A stretch of 6,464 nt of DNA, from contig JARFQM010000307.1 of the NCBI GenBank assembly GCA_029287755.1, positions 1 to 6,464 on the forward strand. Reading direction: 5' to 3'. The translations under genes and the position numbers were made by a program. Shown piece after piece: positions 1-5,737 of this stretch (the first letter of the stretch is position 1; each line of letters opens with the position of its first letter). This stretch comes from Desulfofustis sp. (lineage in GTDB: Bacteria; Desulfobacterota; Desulfobulbia; Desulfobulbales; Desulfocapsaceae). A model generated the notes under the pieces. It saw only the letters and a program-made list of their open reading frames with translations. It had not been told where the DNA came from and searched no databases.

Positions 1-153
1 CTCTTTGATGAGATTCAGAGCCAATTCACCGACCGCCAAGGCGGCTATACCAGGATCATAAAGACCGGCAACCGGCAGGGGGATGCCGCTCCCATGGCGA
101 TCATTGAACTGGTGGGGTACGAGGAAGATCTGGGCGAAGAAGACGAAAGCTGA
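1..153 (+). CDS. rplQ: Large ribosomal subunit protein L17 (bL17), C-terminal part only
   Basis: The window opens inside this gene. Frame 1 reads 50 codons to a TGA at 151-153. The peptide begins LFDEIQSQF and carries the L17 C-terminal signature: a DRxGGYTRI-like stretch (DRQGGYTRI), a [17 protein letters not shown] run, then a short acidic tail [10 protein letters not shown]. bL17 is a structural protein of the 50S subunit near the peptide exit tunnel. In most bacteria rplQ is the last gene of the alpha operon, after rpoA, and the strong terminator-like hairpin 22 bases past the stop fits that. The N-terminal half lies outside the window. Confidence is high because the conserved GGYTRI and GDAAPMA segments are unmistakable. 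A run of eight T (154-161) directly follows the stop codon, but I see no stem immediately before it. Confidence 0.93.
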   Translation, partial: LFDEIQSQFTDRQGGYTRIIKTGNRQGDAAPMAIIELVGYEEDLGEEDES

Positions 154-174
154 TTTTTTTTCCATATCGCACTG

Positions 175-212
175 AAAAGCTGGCACTGAACCTGGTTCAT
201 GTCAGCTTTTTT
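175..212 (+). terminator. Rho-independent terminator after rplQ
   Basis: AAAAGCTG (175-182) pairs with CAGCTTTT (203-210). The stem continues through a G-T wobble (183/202), C184-G201 and A185-T200, skips a bulged C186, and then pairs TGAAC (187-191) with GTTCA (195-199) around a three-base loop. The T run at 207-212 overlaps the 3' arm. It is the expected end signal for the rplQ transcript. Because the A-tract pairs with the T-tract, it could work weakly on the other strand too. Confidence 0.75.
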
Positions 213-225
213 GCATTTTGAGGTC

Positions 226-993
226 ATGACCGAATCAAAAAAATTTCCAGCAGGAATGCGGCCGCTGGGCGGCGGGGAATTCACCTTTAAATGTCACCCG
301 GGCGTATCCTGTTTCACCGTCTGTTGCAAAAACGTTGAACTCGATCTCTATCCATACGATATCACCAGGTTGAGAAAACGGCTGGCAATCGATTCCGAAA
401 CGTTCATGCGCACTCACACGGAATTGAAGAAAGGGGCCAACCCCTACTTCCCGACCGTGATTCTCAAGCTTGATTCAACCGCTAAGATAAAGCAGTGTCC
501 CTTTCTGAATGAACAGGGCTGTACCGTCTATGAGGACAGACCCACCGCCTGCCGAACGTATCCGCTCGAACGGGCCGTAGACAGAAGATGTGCAAGTGGT
601 CGACCAGAGGATTTTTACTTCCTGACCAATCACGACTATTGTAAAGGTCATTTTGAACCGCAGCAGAATACGGTTAAGCAGTGGCTCAGAAGCCAGCACC
701 TCGAACAGTTTAACCAGATGAATGACCGCTGGGCCGAAGTCGATACCCTGTTCGCTTCCAACCCCTGGAAAGGCGAAGGCAGCGGCGGCCCCACCCAGCA
801 GATGGCCTTTATGGTCTGTTACAATATCGACGGTTTCAGAACATTTGCCGAGGCACAGCGTCTTGTCGACCACTACCAACTTAACCGGGAGCGCAAAGAG
901 AGAATTGCAGGAGATGACGCGGAACTGCTGAAATTCGGTTTTGAGTGGCTCAAAGATATCCTGGGCGGGAGATCTTCACTGGTGAGGAGATAA
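226..993 (+). CDS. YkgJ family cysteine-cluster protein (putative zinc- or iron-binding)
   Basis: 255 residues, probably cytosolic, with no signal peptide or membrane segment. It carries the YkgJ/UPF0153 cysteine pattern: C23, C29 and the C33-C34 pair near the N-terminus (F-x-C-x5-C-x3-CC), then C91, C99 and C109 in CPFLNEQGCTVYEDRPTAC, followed by YPL, C122 and C139. The family is annotated as a putative Zn- or Fe-chelating domain; no reaction is established. The C-terminal part (about 145-255) is helical-looking and has no motif I recognise. Start choice: an in-frame ATG at 199 lies inside the rplQ terminator stem, so I chose the ATG at 226, which has GAGGT just upstream but spaced tightly. 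An ATG at 256 is a less likely alternative. The gene sits alone between rplQ and rpsB and has no clear promoter, so it may rely on read-through from the rplQ operon. The family call is firm; the function is unknown. Confidence 0.85.
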   Translation: MTESKKFPAGMRPLGGGEFTFKCHPGVSCFTVCCKNVELDLYPYDITRLRKRLAIDSETFMRTHTELKKGANPYFPTVILKLDSTAKIKQCPFLNEQGCTVYEDRPTACRTYPLERAVDRRCASGRPEDFYFLTNHDYCKGHFEPQQNTVKQWLRSQHLEQFNQMNDRWAEVDTLFASNPWKGEGSGGPTQQMAFMVCYNIDGFRTFAEAQRLVDHYQLNRERKERIAGDDAELLKFGFEWLKDILGGRSSLVRR

Positions 994-1017
994 GAAGCTC
1001 AAAGGTGGAGAAAGAGT

Positions 1018-1049
1018 AGCCGTCAAGTGCTTGCAGGAAGGCGGTTTTT
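1018..1049 (+). terminator. Probable Rho-independent terminator after the YkgJ gene
   Basis: AGCCGTC (1018-1024) can pair with GGCGGTT (1040-1046), using two G-T wobbles, and the 3' arm runs into five T (1045-1049). The loop is about 15 bases and may hold a small TG/CA stem. The stem is short, so the call is moderate, but its place 24 bases after the YkgJ stop and before the rpsB promoter region makes sense. Confidence 0.45.
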
Positions 1050-1095
1050 ATGTTAATAAAAAATATTTTGCGCCAATCATTTTGGGGCATATAGT
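1045..1095 (+). promoter_or_regulatory. Candidate sigma-70-type promoter with UP-like A/T tract for rpsB
   Basis: A -10-like TATAGT (1090-1095, five of six matches to TATAAT) lies 16 bases after a -35-like TTGCGC (1068-1073, TTG core only). The 23 bases just upstream of the -35 (1045-1067) contain a single G and are otherwise A or T, as in UP elements of strong ribosomal promoters. Transcription would start near 1102, giving a leader of roughly 85 bases. The weak -35 lowers confidence; the UP-like tract and the location raise it. Confidence 0.5.
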
Positions 1096-1114
1096 GAAAG
1101 CCGGTAAATACACA

Positions 1115-1162
1115 CATTCCCTGCCAATCTGGTGTCGGCCGAGAGCCGATCATCGGGGAATG
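1115..1162 (+). ncRNA. Structured mRNA leader of rpsB (possible S2 autoregulatory site)
   Basis: Two nested stems are visible. The outer stem pairs CATTCCC (1115-1121) with GGGAATG (1156-1162), plus a T1122-G1155 wobble. The inner stem pairs GGTG (1131-1134) with CATC (1151-1154) and TCGGC (1135-1139) with GCCGA (1145-1149), with one bulged T1150 and the five-base loop CGAGA. Bases 1123-1130 form a one-sided internal loop. The fold ends 12 bases before the Shine-Dalgarno sequence. In E. coli, S2 represses the rpsB-tsf mRNA through its leader; that this fold does the same is inference from position and structure only. Confidence 0.5.
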
Positions 1163-1174
1163 GAGGAACAACCA

Positions 1175-1182
1175 GAAGGAGG
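1175..1182 (+). promoter_or_regulatory. Strong ribosome-binding site fixing the rpsB start
   Basis: GAAGGAGG lies six bases before the ATG at 1189, a near-ideal match to the anti-Shine-Dalgarno. It settles the start against an in-frame GTG at 1132, which lies within the folded leader and would add 19 residues unlike any S2 N-terminus. Confidence 0.9.
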
Positions 1183-1188
1183 TTTATC

Positions 1189-1986
1189 ATGGCAAACGCA
1201 AGTGTAAAAGAGATGCTGCAAGCAGGGCTGCATTTCGGTCACCAGACCAGACGTTGGAACCCGAAGATGAAACCCTACATCTATGGGCCGCGAAACGGCA
1301 TCTATATTATCAACCTGGATATTTCCAAACGCATGTTCGATAAAGCCTGCGATTTCATCACCCAGGAAATCTCCGGTGGAGGATCGCTGCTGTTCGTGGG
1401 TACCAAGCGCCAGGCCCAGGCAATCATCCGCGAGGAAGCCAAGCGCTGCAATATGTACTATGTTGACCATCGCTGGCTCGGCGGTATGATGACCAACTTT
1501 CAGACTATTAAAACCAGTGTCGATCGGCTCAAGTCGATCGAATCCATGCAGGCGGACGGCTCAATCAACAGGTTTCCCAAAAAGGAAATTCTGATGATGG
1601 AGAAGGAGCGCATAAAACTGGAGCGCAATGTGGGCGGCATCAAAGATATGCGGGTGCTCCCTACTGCTGTTTTCGTGGTCGACCCCAAGGCCGAGGCGAT
1701 TGCCGTTAACGAAGCCAGAAAACTCGGTATCCCGATCATTGCAATTACTGATACTAACTGCGACCCGGATGGCATCGACTACCTGATACCGGGCAACGAT
1801 GACGCCATCAAGGCGATCAAGCTTGTTAGCCACTACGTTGCCGAGGCGGTCCTCCAGGGACAGGCGATGCGTGATGGTGAGGAGGCGTCGGAAGAGGCGC
1901 TGGAAGCGGCAATGGCTGACACTGATCAGGACAGCGCCATGGAAGAAGCTGCTGAGACGAAAGAATCAGAGAACGCAGCCGAGTAG
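1189..1986 (+). CDS. rpsB: Small ribosomal subunit protein S2 (uS2)
   Basis: 265 residues. S2 is a late-assembling 30S protein that sits between head and body and helps dock S1 and mRNA. The N-terminus reads [20 protein letters not shown] and continues with [11 protein letters not shown] (21-31), the S2 family signature. Further S2 hallmarks are FVGTKRQAQ (69-77), [10 protein letters not shown] (95-104), the coiled-coil stretch rich in K, E and R around 130-148, and the conserved [13 protein letters not shown] and [15 protein letters not shown] blocks (182-210). After residue 228 the protein becomes a strongly acidic tail with about 15 D or E residues and few basic ones, a common but variable S2 extension. 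It is the first gene of the rpsB-tsf cluster and has its own probable promoter and structured leader, which points to control separate from the upstream ribosomal operon. Confidence 0.98.
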   Translation: MANASVKEMLQAGLHFGHQTRRWNPKMKPYIYGPRNGIYIINLDISKRMFDKACDFITQEISGGGSLLFVGTKRQAQAIIREEAKRCNMYYVDHRWLGGMMTNFQTIKTSVDRLKSIESMQADGSINRFPKKEILMMEKERIKLERNVGGIKDMRVLPTAVFVVDPKAEAIAVNEARKLGIPIIAITDTNCDPDGIDYLIPGNDDAIKAIKLVSHYVAEAVLQGQAMRDGEEASEEALEAAMADTDQDSAMEEAAETKESENAAE

Positions 1987-2023
1987 CCTCGCAGTCATTA
2001 GCCAGCGCACGGGCGATAGAATC

Positions 2024-2052
2024 AGAGGGGCAGTCGTCAGACAGCCCCTTTT
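2024..2052 (+). terminator. Terminator-like attenuator between rpsB and tsf
   Basis: AGAGGGGC (2024-2031) pairs with GCCCCTTT (2044-2051), including one G-T wobble. Beyond an A-A mismatch (2032/2043), GTC (2033-2035) pairs with GAC (2040-2042) around a GTCA tetraloop. The 3' arm ends in four T (2049-2052). This is a stable intrinsic-terminator shape lying 38 bases after the rpsB stop. Since tsf follows with no clear promoter of its own, partial termination (attenuation), giving more S2 mRNA than EF-Ts mRNA, is the simplest reading. The short T run suggests incomplete termination. Confidence 0.65.
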
Positions 2053-2137
2053 CGTTGGCGGCAAAAACGCTTGATCCTGCTTTTAGTCGAGCTATGCCGT
2101 ACCTGGTTGAAGTGAATCATCTATTAGATAAGAAGAC

Positions 2138-2163
2138 CTGCACCTACTGGCGAAGTGGTGCAG
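2138..2163 (+). ncRNA. Hairpin in the tsf 5' region
   Basis: CTGCACC (2138-2144) pairs perfectly with GGTGCAG (2157-2163). Inside, after a bulged T2145, ACT (2146-2148) pairs with AGT (2154-2156) around the loop GGCGA. No T run follows, so it is not a terminator. It ends eight bases before the GGAGG of tsf, which leaves the ribosome-binding site free. It could shield the 5' end of a processed tsf mRNA, be an RNase cleavage landmark, or bind a protein; the sequence alone does not say which. Confidence 0.5.
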
Positions 2164-2182
2164 TGCTGTACGGAGGATTATC

Positions 2183-2779
2183 ATGAAAATTACCACCCAG
2201 ATGGTAAAAGAACTGCGCGATAAGACCAGCGCCGGAATGATGGATTGCAAAAAGGCCCTCAATGAAACTGACGGGGATATGGAAAAAGCGGTTGACCTGC
2301 TCCGTAAAAAAGGGCTTGCCGTTGCCGCCAAACGTGCGGGCCGAGCCACATCAGAAGGCGTTGTCGAAACATACATTCACGCGGGCGGAAAGCTTGGCGT
2401 GATGATTGAACTTAACTGTGAAACCGACTTCGTTGCCAAAACCGAACAATTCCGTGAACTGGCGCGCGATCTGGCGATGCACATCGCCGCCTCCAATCCG
2501 GTGGCCATCGACCGTGAAAACGTGCCCGCCGATGTCCTGGCCCGGGAAAAGGACATCTATGTCCAGCAGGCGCTCGAATCCGGCAAGCCGGAGAACATCG
2601 TGGAGAAAATCGTCTCCGGGAAAATCGATAAATTTCTTGCTGAAATCTGTCTGCTCGAGCAGAAATATGTCAAGGATCCCGATCTCAGTGTTCAGGATCT
2701 GTTGACCGATTGCGTGGGTAAAATGGGCGAGAATATTTCCGTAAAACGTTTCGCCCGCTTTCAGATTGGCGTGGAGTAG
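2183..2779 (+). CDS. tsf: Translation elongation factor Ts
   Basis: 198 residues. EF-Ts exchanges GDP for GTP on EF-Tu in the cytosol. The N-terminal UBA-like domain (about 1-55) reads MVKELRDKTSAGMMDCKKAL and ends in KKGLAVAAKRAGR-AT-EG. The conserved TDFVA motif is at 81-85, where the aspartate and phenylalanine insert near the Mg2+ site of EF-Tu. The C-terminal GKMGENISVKRF block lies close to the end. The protein is much shorter than the E. coli form (283 residues) and resembles the compact class found in Thermus and many other bacteria, with one core subdomain instead of two; this is a natural short form, not a truncation. The start is set by GGAGG (2172-2176) six bases before the ATG. 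It follows rpsB by 196 bases with a terminator-like hairpin in between. Confidence 0.97.
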   Translation: MKITTQMVKELRDKTSAGMMDCKKALNETDGDMEKAVDLLRKKGLAVAAKRAGRATSEGVVETYIHAGGKLGVMIELNCETDFVAKTEQFRELARDLAMHIAASNPVAIDRENVPADVLAREKDIYVQQALESGKPENIVEKIVSGKIDKFLAEICLLEQKYVKDPDLSVQDLLTDCVGKMGENISVKRFARFQIGVE

Positions 2780-2786
2780 ACCGACC

Positions 2787-2813
2787 GCGGCTCCGGCCTG
2801 AGAGCGGAGCCGT
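2787..2813 (+). other. GC-rich hairpin between tsf and pyrH
   Basis: CGGCTCCG (2788-2795) pairs perfectly with CGGAGCCG (2805-2812) around a nine-base loop, with a possible G-T closing pair (2787/2813). It begins eight bases past the tsf stop. The sequence after it has only two T before C and A residues, so it is a poor intrinsic terminator. It is more likely a pausing, processing or 3'-end-protecting element in a tsf-pyrH read-through transcript. Confidence 0.5.
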
Positions 2814-2837
2814 TCAAAACAGAACGGGGGTGCTTCG

Positions 2838-3554
2838 ATGCAGGTCAAATATCGGCGAATACTCTTGAAACTGAGCGGTGAGGCGCTGATGGGCGACAAT
2901 TCGTTCGGGATCAGCACCACCGTAATCGATTTTGTCGCTGCGGAGATCAAAGCCATCGTCGCTCTTGGGGTTGAAACCGGCCTGGTTATCGGAGCCGGCA
3001 ATATCTTCAGAGGCGTGGCCGGTGCCAGCAAGGGCATGGATCGTTCAACCGCTGACAACATGGGAATGCTGGCCACCGTGATGAACAGCCTGGCCTTGCA
3101 GGATGCACTGGAACGCTGCGGGGTCGACACCAGGGTACAGTCGGCAATTCCGATGCAGTCTGTCTGTGAACCATATATAAGGCGCAGAGCGACCAGGCAT
3201 CTGGAAAAGGGGAGAACCGTTATCTTCGCCGCCGGCACCGGAAACCCCTATTTCACAACCGATTCGGCCGGCGTGCTCAGAGCGTTGGAGATCGACGCCG
3301 ATCTGATCATCAAGGCTACCAAGGTTGATGGCGTTTACGATAAAGATCCGGTAAAATATTCGGATGCGGTGAAATATGACCGGCTCACCTACGATATGGT
3401 GCTCAAGCAGGGGCTTCGGGTGATGGATGCGGCAGGAATCGCCCTCGCCAAAGAAGAAAAAAAGCCTATCCTGGTGATGAATATGACCGTGCCCGGCAAT
3501 GTCAGAAAAGCGGTGCTTGGCGAAAATGTGGGAACCTTGATCAGCTCGGAATAA
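2838..3554 (+). CDS. pyrH: Uridylate kinase (UMP kinase)
   Basis: 238 residues, amino-acid-kinase fold, normally a cytosolic hexamer. It phosphorylates UMP to UDP with ATP, the step feeding UTP, CTP and nucleotide-sugar pools. Visible motifs are the N-terminal ATP-site KLSGEALMG (11-19), the GAGNIFRG loop (52-59), the [16 protein letters not shown] block (68-83) that contacts [13 protein letters not shown] (133-142), and [13 protein letters not shown] (159-171), typical of bacterial PyrH. Family members are usually allosterically regulated by GTP and UTP. The start ATG has a run of five G (2826-2830) seven bases upstream as a moderate Shine-Dalgarno. It lies 58 bases after tsf and 35 bases before frr, in the usual bacterial order tsf-pyrH-frr. 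No missing residues are apparent. Confidence 0.97.
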   Translation: MQVKYRRILLKLSGEALMGDNSFGISTTVIDFVAAEIKAIVALGVETGLVIGAGNIFRGVAGASKGMDRSTADNMGMLATVMNSLALQDALERCGVDTRVQSAIPMQSVCEPYIRRRATRHLEKGRTVIFAAGTGNPYFTTDSAGVLRALEIDADLIIKATKVDGVYDKDPVKYSDAVKYDRLTYDMVLKQGLRVMDAAGIALAKEEKKPILVMNMTVPGNVRKAVLGENVGTLISSE

Positions 3555-3589
3555 AAGACCAATTTCAATTCAACGAAACGGGTGAGAAA

Positions 3590-4144
3590 ATGAGCGATGT
3601 GATATTGGAAATGGCTGAAAAGATGGAAAAAAGCGTCGAGGCCTTCAAGAACGAACTGGCCAAGGTCCGCACCGGCCGGGCATCGCTGGCCCTGCTTGAC
3701 GGCATCCAGGTGGAGGCCTACGGGAGTACCATGCCGCTCAACCAAGTAGCTACCCTGACCATTCCCGAGAGTCGAACCATCGCCATTCAGCCTTGGGATC
3801 CCCAGGTGCTGGCTGCCATAGAGAAGGCAATTCTGAAATCAGATATCGGTCTGACGCCCGCCAGTGACGGAAAAATCATCCGCCTGAACATACCCCAGTT
3901 GACCGAGGAGCGGCGCAAGGAACTGGTCAAGCAGGTCAAGAAGATTGCCGAAGAGTTTCGGGTGGCGATCAGAAATATCCGTCGAGAGGCCATCGATCAG
4001 CTGAAAAAGCAGAAAAAAGACAAGGAAATCTCCGAGGACGACCTGTTCAAACTCCAAGATGACGCTCAATCCGAAACCGATGATTACATCGCCCAGATAG
4101 ACGAAATAAGCGGGTCGAAGGAAAAAGAGGTAATGGACGTTTGA
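3590..4144 (+). CDS. frr: Ribosome recycling factor
   Basis: 184 residues, the usual family length. Together with EF-G, RRF splits post-termination 70S ribosomes so that subunits can be reused. Features seen are the N-terminal helix, KVRTGRAS (25-32), the small second domain with AYGSTMPLNQVATLTIPESRTIAIQPWD (43-70), and the long C-terminal helical part with DGKIIRLNIPQLTEERRKELVKQVKKIAEE (93-122) and the R-N-I-R-R run (128-132), which includes the arginine region essential in E. coli RRF. The start is supported by GGTGAG (3581-3586), with short spacing. The gene sits 35 bases after pyrH with no terminator between, so the two are very probably co-transcribed. Confidence 0.97.
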   Translation: MSDVILEMAEKMEKSVEAFKNELAKVRTGRASLALLDGIQVEAYGSTMPLNQVATLTIPESRTIAIQPWDPQVLAAIEKAILKSDIGLTPASDGKIIRLNIPQLTEERRKELVKQVKKIAEEFRVAIRNIRREAIDQLKKQKKDKEISEDDLFKLQDDAQSETDDYIAQIDEISGSKEKEVMDV

Positions 4145-4188
4145 GAGGTGCACGATTGCCGTTTCGCCGTCCTGATACCCATTCATGA
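4145..4188 (+). other. Possible leader mini-ORF coupled to uppS
   Basis: The ATG of uppS has no recognisable Shine-Dalgarno sequence. Upstream, GAGGTG (4145-4150) stands five bases before a TTG at 4156. Reading from that TTG gives ten codons, (M)PFRRPDTHS, then a TGA at 4186-4188 that overlaps the uppS ATG as ATGA. This is the geometry of translational coupling. The peptide is too short to judge by composition and the TTG start is unproven, so this may be chance. Confidence 0.2.
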
Positions 4189-4937
4189 GTGACGCAGCCC
4201 CCCTCGAGCCGGATCGTCTACCCCGCCATATCGCTATCGTTATGGACGGCAACGGCCGCTGGGCCAAGAGTCGCAGAAAACCGAGAATCTACGGTCATAA
4301 AGTGGGTGCCGACTCGGTACGGGAGATCGTCGAGATGTCCCGCGAGATTGGTATCGGCCACCTGACCCTCTACGCCTTCTCCTCGGAAAACTGGAATCGT
4401 CCCGAGCAGGAGGTTTCAGGTCTGATGAATATTCTCAAATCCTATCTGATCTCGGAATTGAGCAGAATGGAGAAAAACGAGATCCGCCTCAACTGCCTTG
4501 GTGAGACCTCCAGGCTGCCCGATGGCGTACGCCGGACCCTGGAGGATACAATCAACCGCACTGCCGGAAACGACAAAATGGTGCTCAATCTGGCCCTCAG
4601 CTACGGAGCCCGCGACGAAATCTGCCTGGCCGTAAAGAAATTAGCTCGACGTTGCCTCGAAGAGAAATTGAAACCTGAGCAGATCGACCACCGGATTTTC
4701 TCCGAGCAGCTCTATACAGCGGGGCAGCCCGATCCCGATCTGCTGATTAGAACCGGGGGAGAGCAGCGTCTTTCAAATTTTCTTCTCTGGCAGGCCTCCT
4801 ATGCGGAAATCTATTTTACCGAAACCATGTGGCCGGATTTCAGGAGACAGGCCTACCTCGAGGCCTTGCTCGACTACCAGAAAAGGGAGCGCAGGTTCGG
4901 AAAAACCGGGGAGCAGGTTACGGGTAGGAAGTCATGA
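4185..4937 (+). CDS. uppS: Isoprenyl transferase (undecaprenyl diphosphate synthase)
   Basis: 250 residues, cis-prenyltransferase family, cytosolic or peripheral to the membrane. It adds isopentenyl units to farnesyl diphosphate, giving the C55 undecaprenyl carrier used in peptidoglycan and surface polysaccharide synthesis. The catalytic P-loop aspartate is D21 in HIAIVMDGNGRWA. SENW (67-70), the PDLLIRTGGEQRLSNFLLWQ block (184-203) and YAEIYF (206-211), with a conserved acidic residue near the Mg2+ site, are all present. The start is the only one possible: an in-frame stop lies at 4173-4175 and no other start codon intervenes. No Shine-Dalgarno sequence is seen in front of it. The gene is 40 bases after frr and overlaps cdsA by four bases (ATGA). 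Chain length cannot be read from the sequence, but the context favours the C55 enzyme. Confidence 0.95.
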   Translation: MSDAAPLEPDRLPRHIAIVMDGNGRWAKSRRKPRIYGHKVGADSVREIVEMSREIGIGHLTLYAFSSENWNRPEQEVSGLMNILKSYLISELSRMEKNEIRLNCLGETSRLPDGVRRTLEDTINRTAGNDKMVLNLALSYGARDEICLAVKKLARRCLEEKLKPEQIDHRIFSEQLYTAGQPDPDLLIRTGGEQRLSNFLLWQASYAEIYFTETMWPDFRRQAYLEALLDYQKRERRFGKTGEQVTGRKS

Positions 4938-5737
4938 GCCGTATCGTACCCGGCATACTGCTGGCGCTGGGCTGGTTGCTCCTGCTGGCGCTGGGGTCCT
5001 TTCAGCTCTTCTGGGTGAGCATGGTGGCCATCGGTTACCTCGGCAGCCGCGAGTACTGCAGAATGGCGTTTGCTGATTATCTGTATGAATCGGACCGCGT
5101 CCTGCTGCCGCTTATCCTCATTTTACCCATACTCGGCGCCCTCTTCTGCCGACAATTCGAGGCTGTCGCCCCGGCCGGTCTGCTGCTCGGCTTTATTGGC
5201 CTGGCTCTGTACGTGTTCAGACACTACCAGCGCTTCGAGGCGCCGCTGACCGTCTTGACGAGAGGTGCCCTGGGTCTGCTTTGCGTCGGTTTTTTCGCCT
5301 CACATCTGGTTCTTCTCAGGGGATGTGAAGACGGGGCCTCCTGGTTGATTATCCTTACCGCGATTACCGCCGGATCCGATACCGGCGCCTATTTTGTCGG
5401 TTCCCGCCTGGGCAGGCGCAAACTATGTCCCAACATCAGTCCCAACAAAACCGTTGAGGGTGGTATCGGTGGAATGATTGGAGGAGTGGTGGCGGGGCTG
5501 GCGTTCTCTCTGATCTTCCCGGTGGCCGCACCCATCTGGTTTGTTGCTGGGCTGGCCATTGTTCTGGCGCTGGCCGGGATGGTTGGGGACCTGGTGGAAT
5601 CGGTCATAAAACGCGGCTATCAGGTCAAGGACTCGGGAACCCTGCTCGGCGGTCACGGTGGTGTGCTCGACCGCATAGACTCCCTGCTGCTGGCTGGTCC
5701 CGTTCTCTACTACATGCTCATCTATTCAGGTTTTTGA
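4934..5737 (+). CDS. cdsA: Phosphatidate cytidylyltransferase (CDP-diacylglycerol synthase)
   Basis: 267 residues, integral inner-membrane enzyme. It converts phosphatidic acid and CTP to CDP-diacylglycerol, the branch point to all phospholipids. Hydrophobic segments are visible at about 5-37, 57-71, 80-95, 111-128, 136-146, 177-196, 200-218 and 251-265. The family motifs are [10 protein letters not shown] (147-156), SPNKTVEG (169-176) and the signature running from S223 to D249 (S-V-I-K-R, K-D-S-G, G-H-G-G, D-R-I-D), which fits the CdsA pattern at every position I can check. The signature has GGHGG where many members have PGHGG, an accepted variant. Translation is probably coupled to uppS through the ATGA overlap, with AGGAAG (4926-4931) as a close Shine-Dalgarno. 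Its stop shares one base with the dxr start. Confidence 0.96.
   Translation: MSRIVPGILLALGWLLLLALGSFQLFWVSMVAIGYLGSREYCRMAFADYLYESDRVLLPLILILPILGALFCRQFEAVAPAGLLLGFIGLALYVFRHYQRFEAPLTVLTRGALGLLCVGFFASHLVLLRGCEDGASWLIILTAITAGSDTGAYFVGSRLGRRKLCPNISPNKTVEGGIGGMIGGVVAGLAFSLIFPVAAPIWFVAGLAIVLALAGMVGDLVESVIKRGYQVKDSGTLLGGHGGVLDRIDSLLLAGPVLYYMLIYSGF

Noticed and set aside
154..161. Eight-T run directly after the rplQ stop, considered as a separate terminator
   Set aside because: No stem lies immediately upstream; the hairpin at 175-210 is the better terminator.
475..879. A 134-codon minus-strand frame inside the YkgJ gene
   Set aside because: It is antisense to a gene with a clear cysteine motif pattern and has no recognisable motif of its own.
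1073..1085. Small inverted repeat CCAA/TTGG in the spacer of the rpsB promoter candidate, considered as an operator
   Set aside because: Four-base arms are expected by chance, and no second copy supports an operator.
1132..1188. GTG start extending S2 by 19 residues
   Set aside because: It lies inside the folded leader, has no suitable Shine-Dalgarno, and the strong site at 1175-1182 points to the ATG at 1189.
2071..2130. Possible promoter for tsf (TTGATC or TTGAAG with A/T-rich hexamers downstream)
   Set aside because: No pair of hexamers has both acceptable matches and spacing; the best -10 candidates match at only three positions.
2351..3238. An 888-base open frame on the minus strand, antisense to tsf and pyrH
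   Set aside because: It lies wholly over two unmistakable conserved genes and their spacer, and its translation resembles no family I know. Long antisense frames are common in such sequence.
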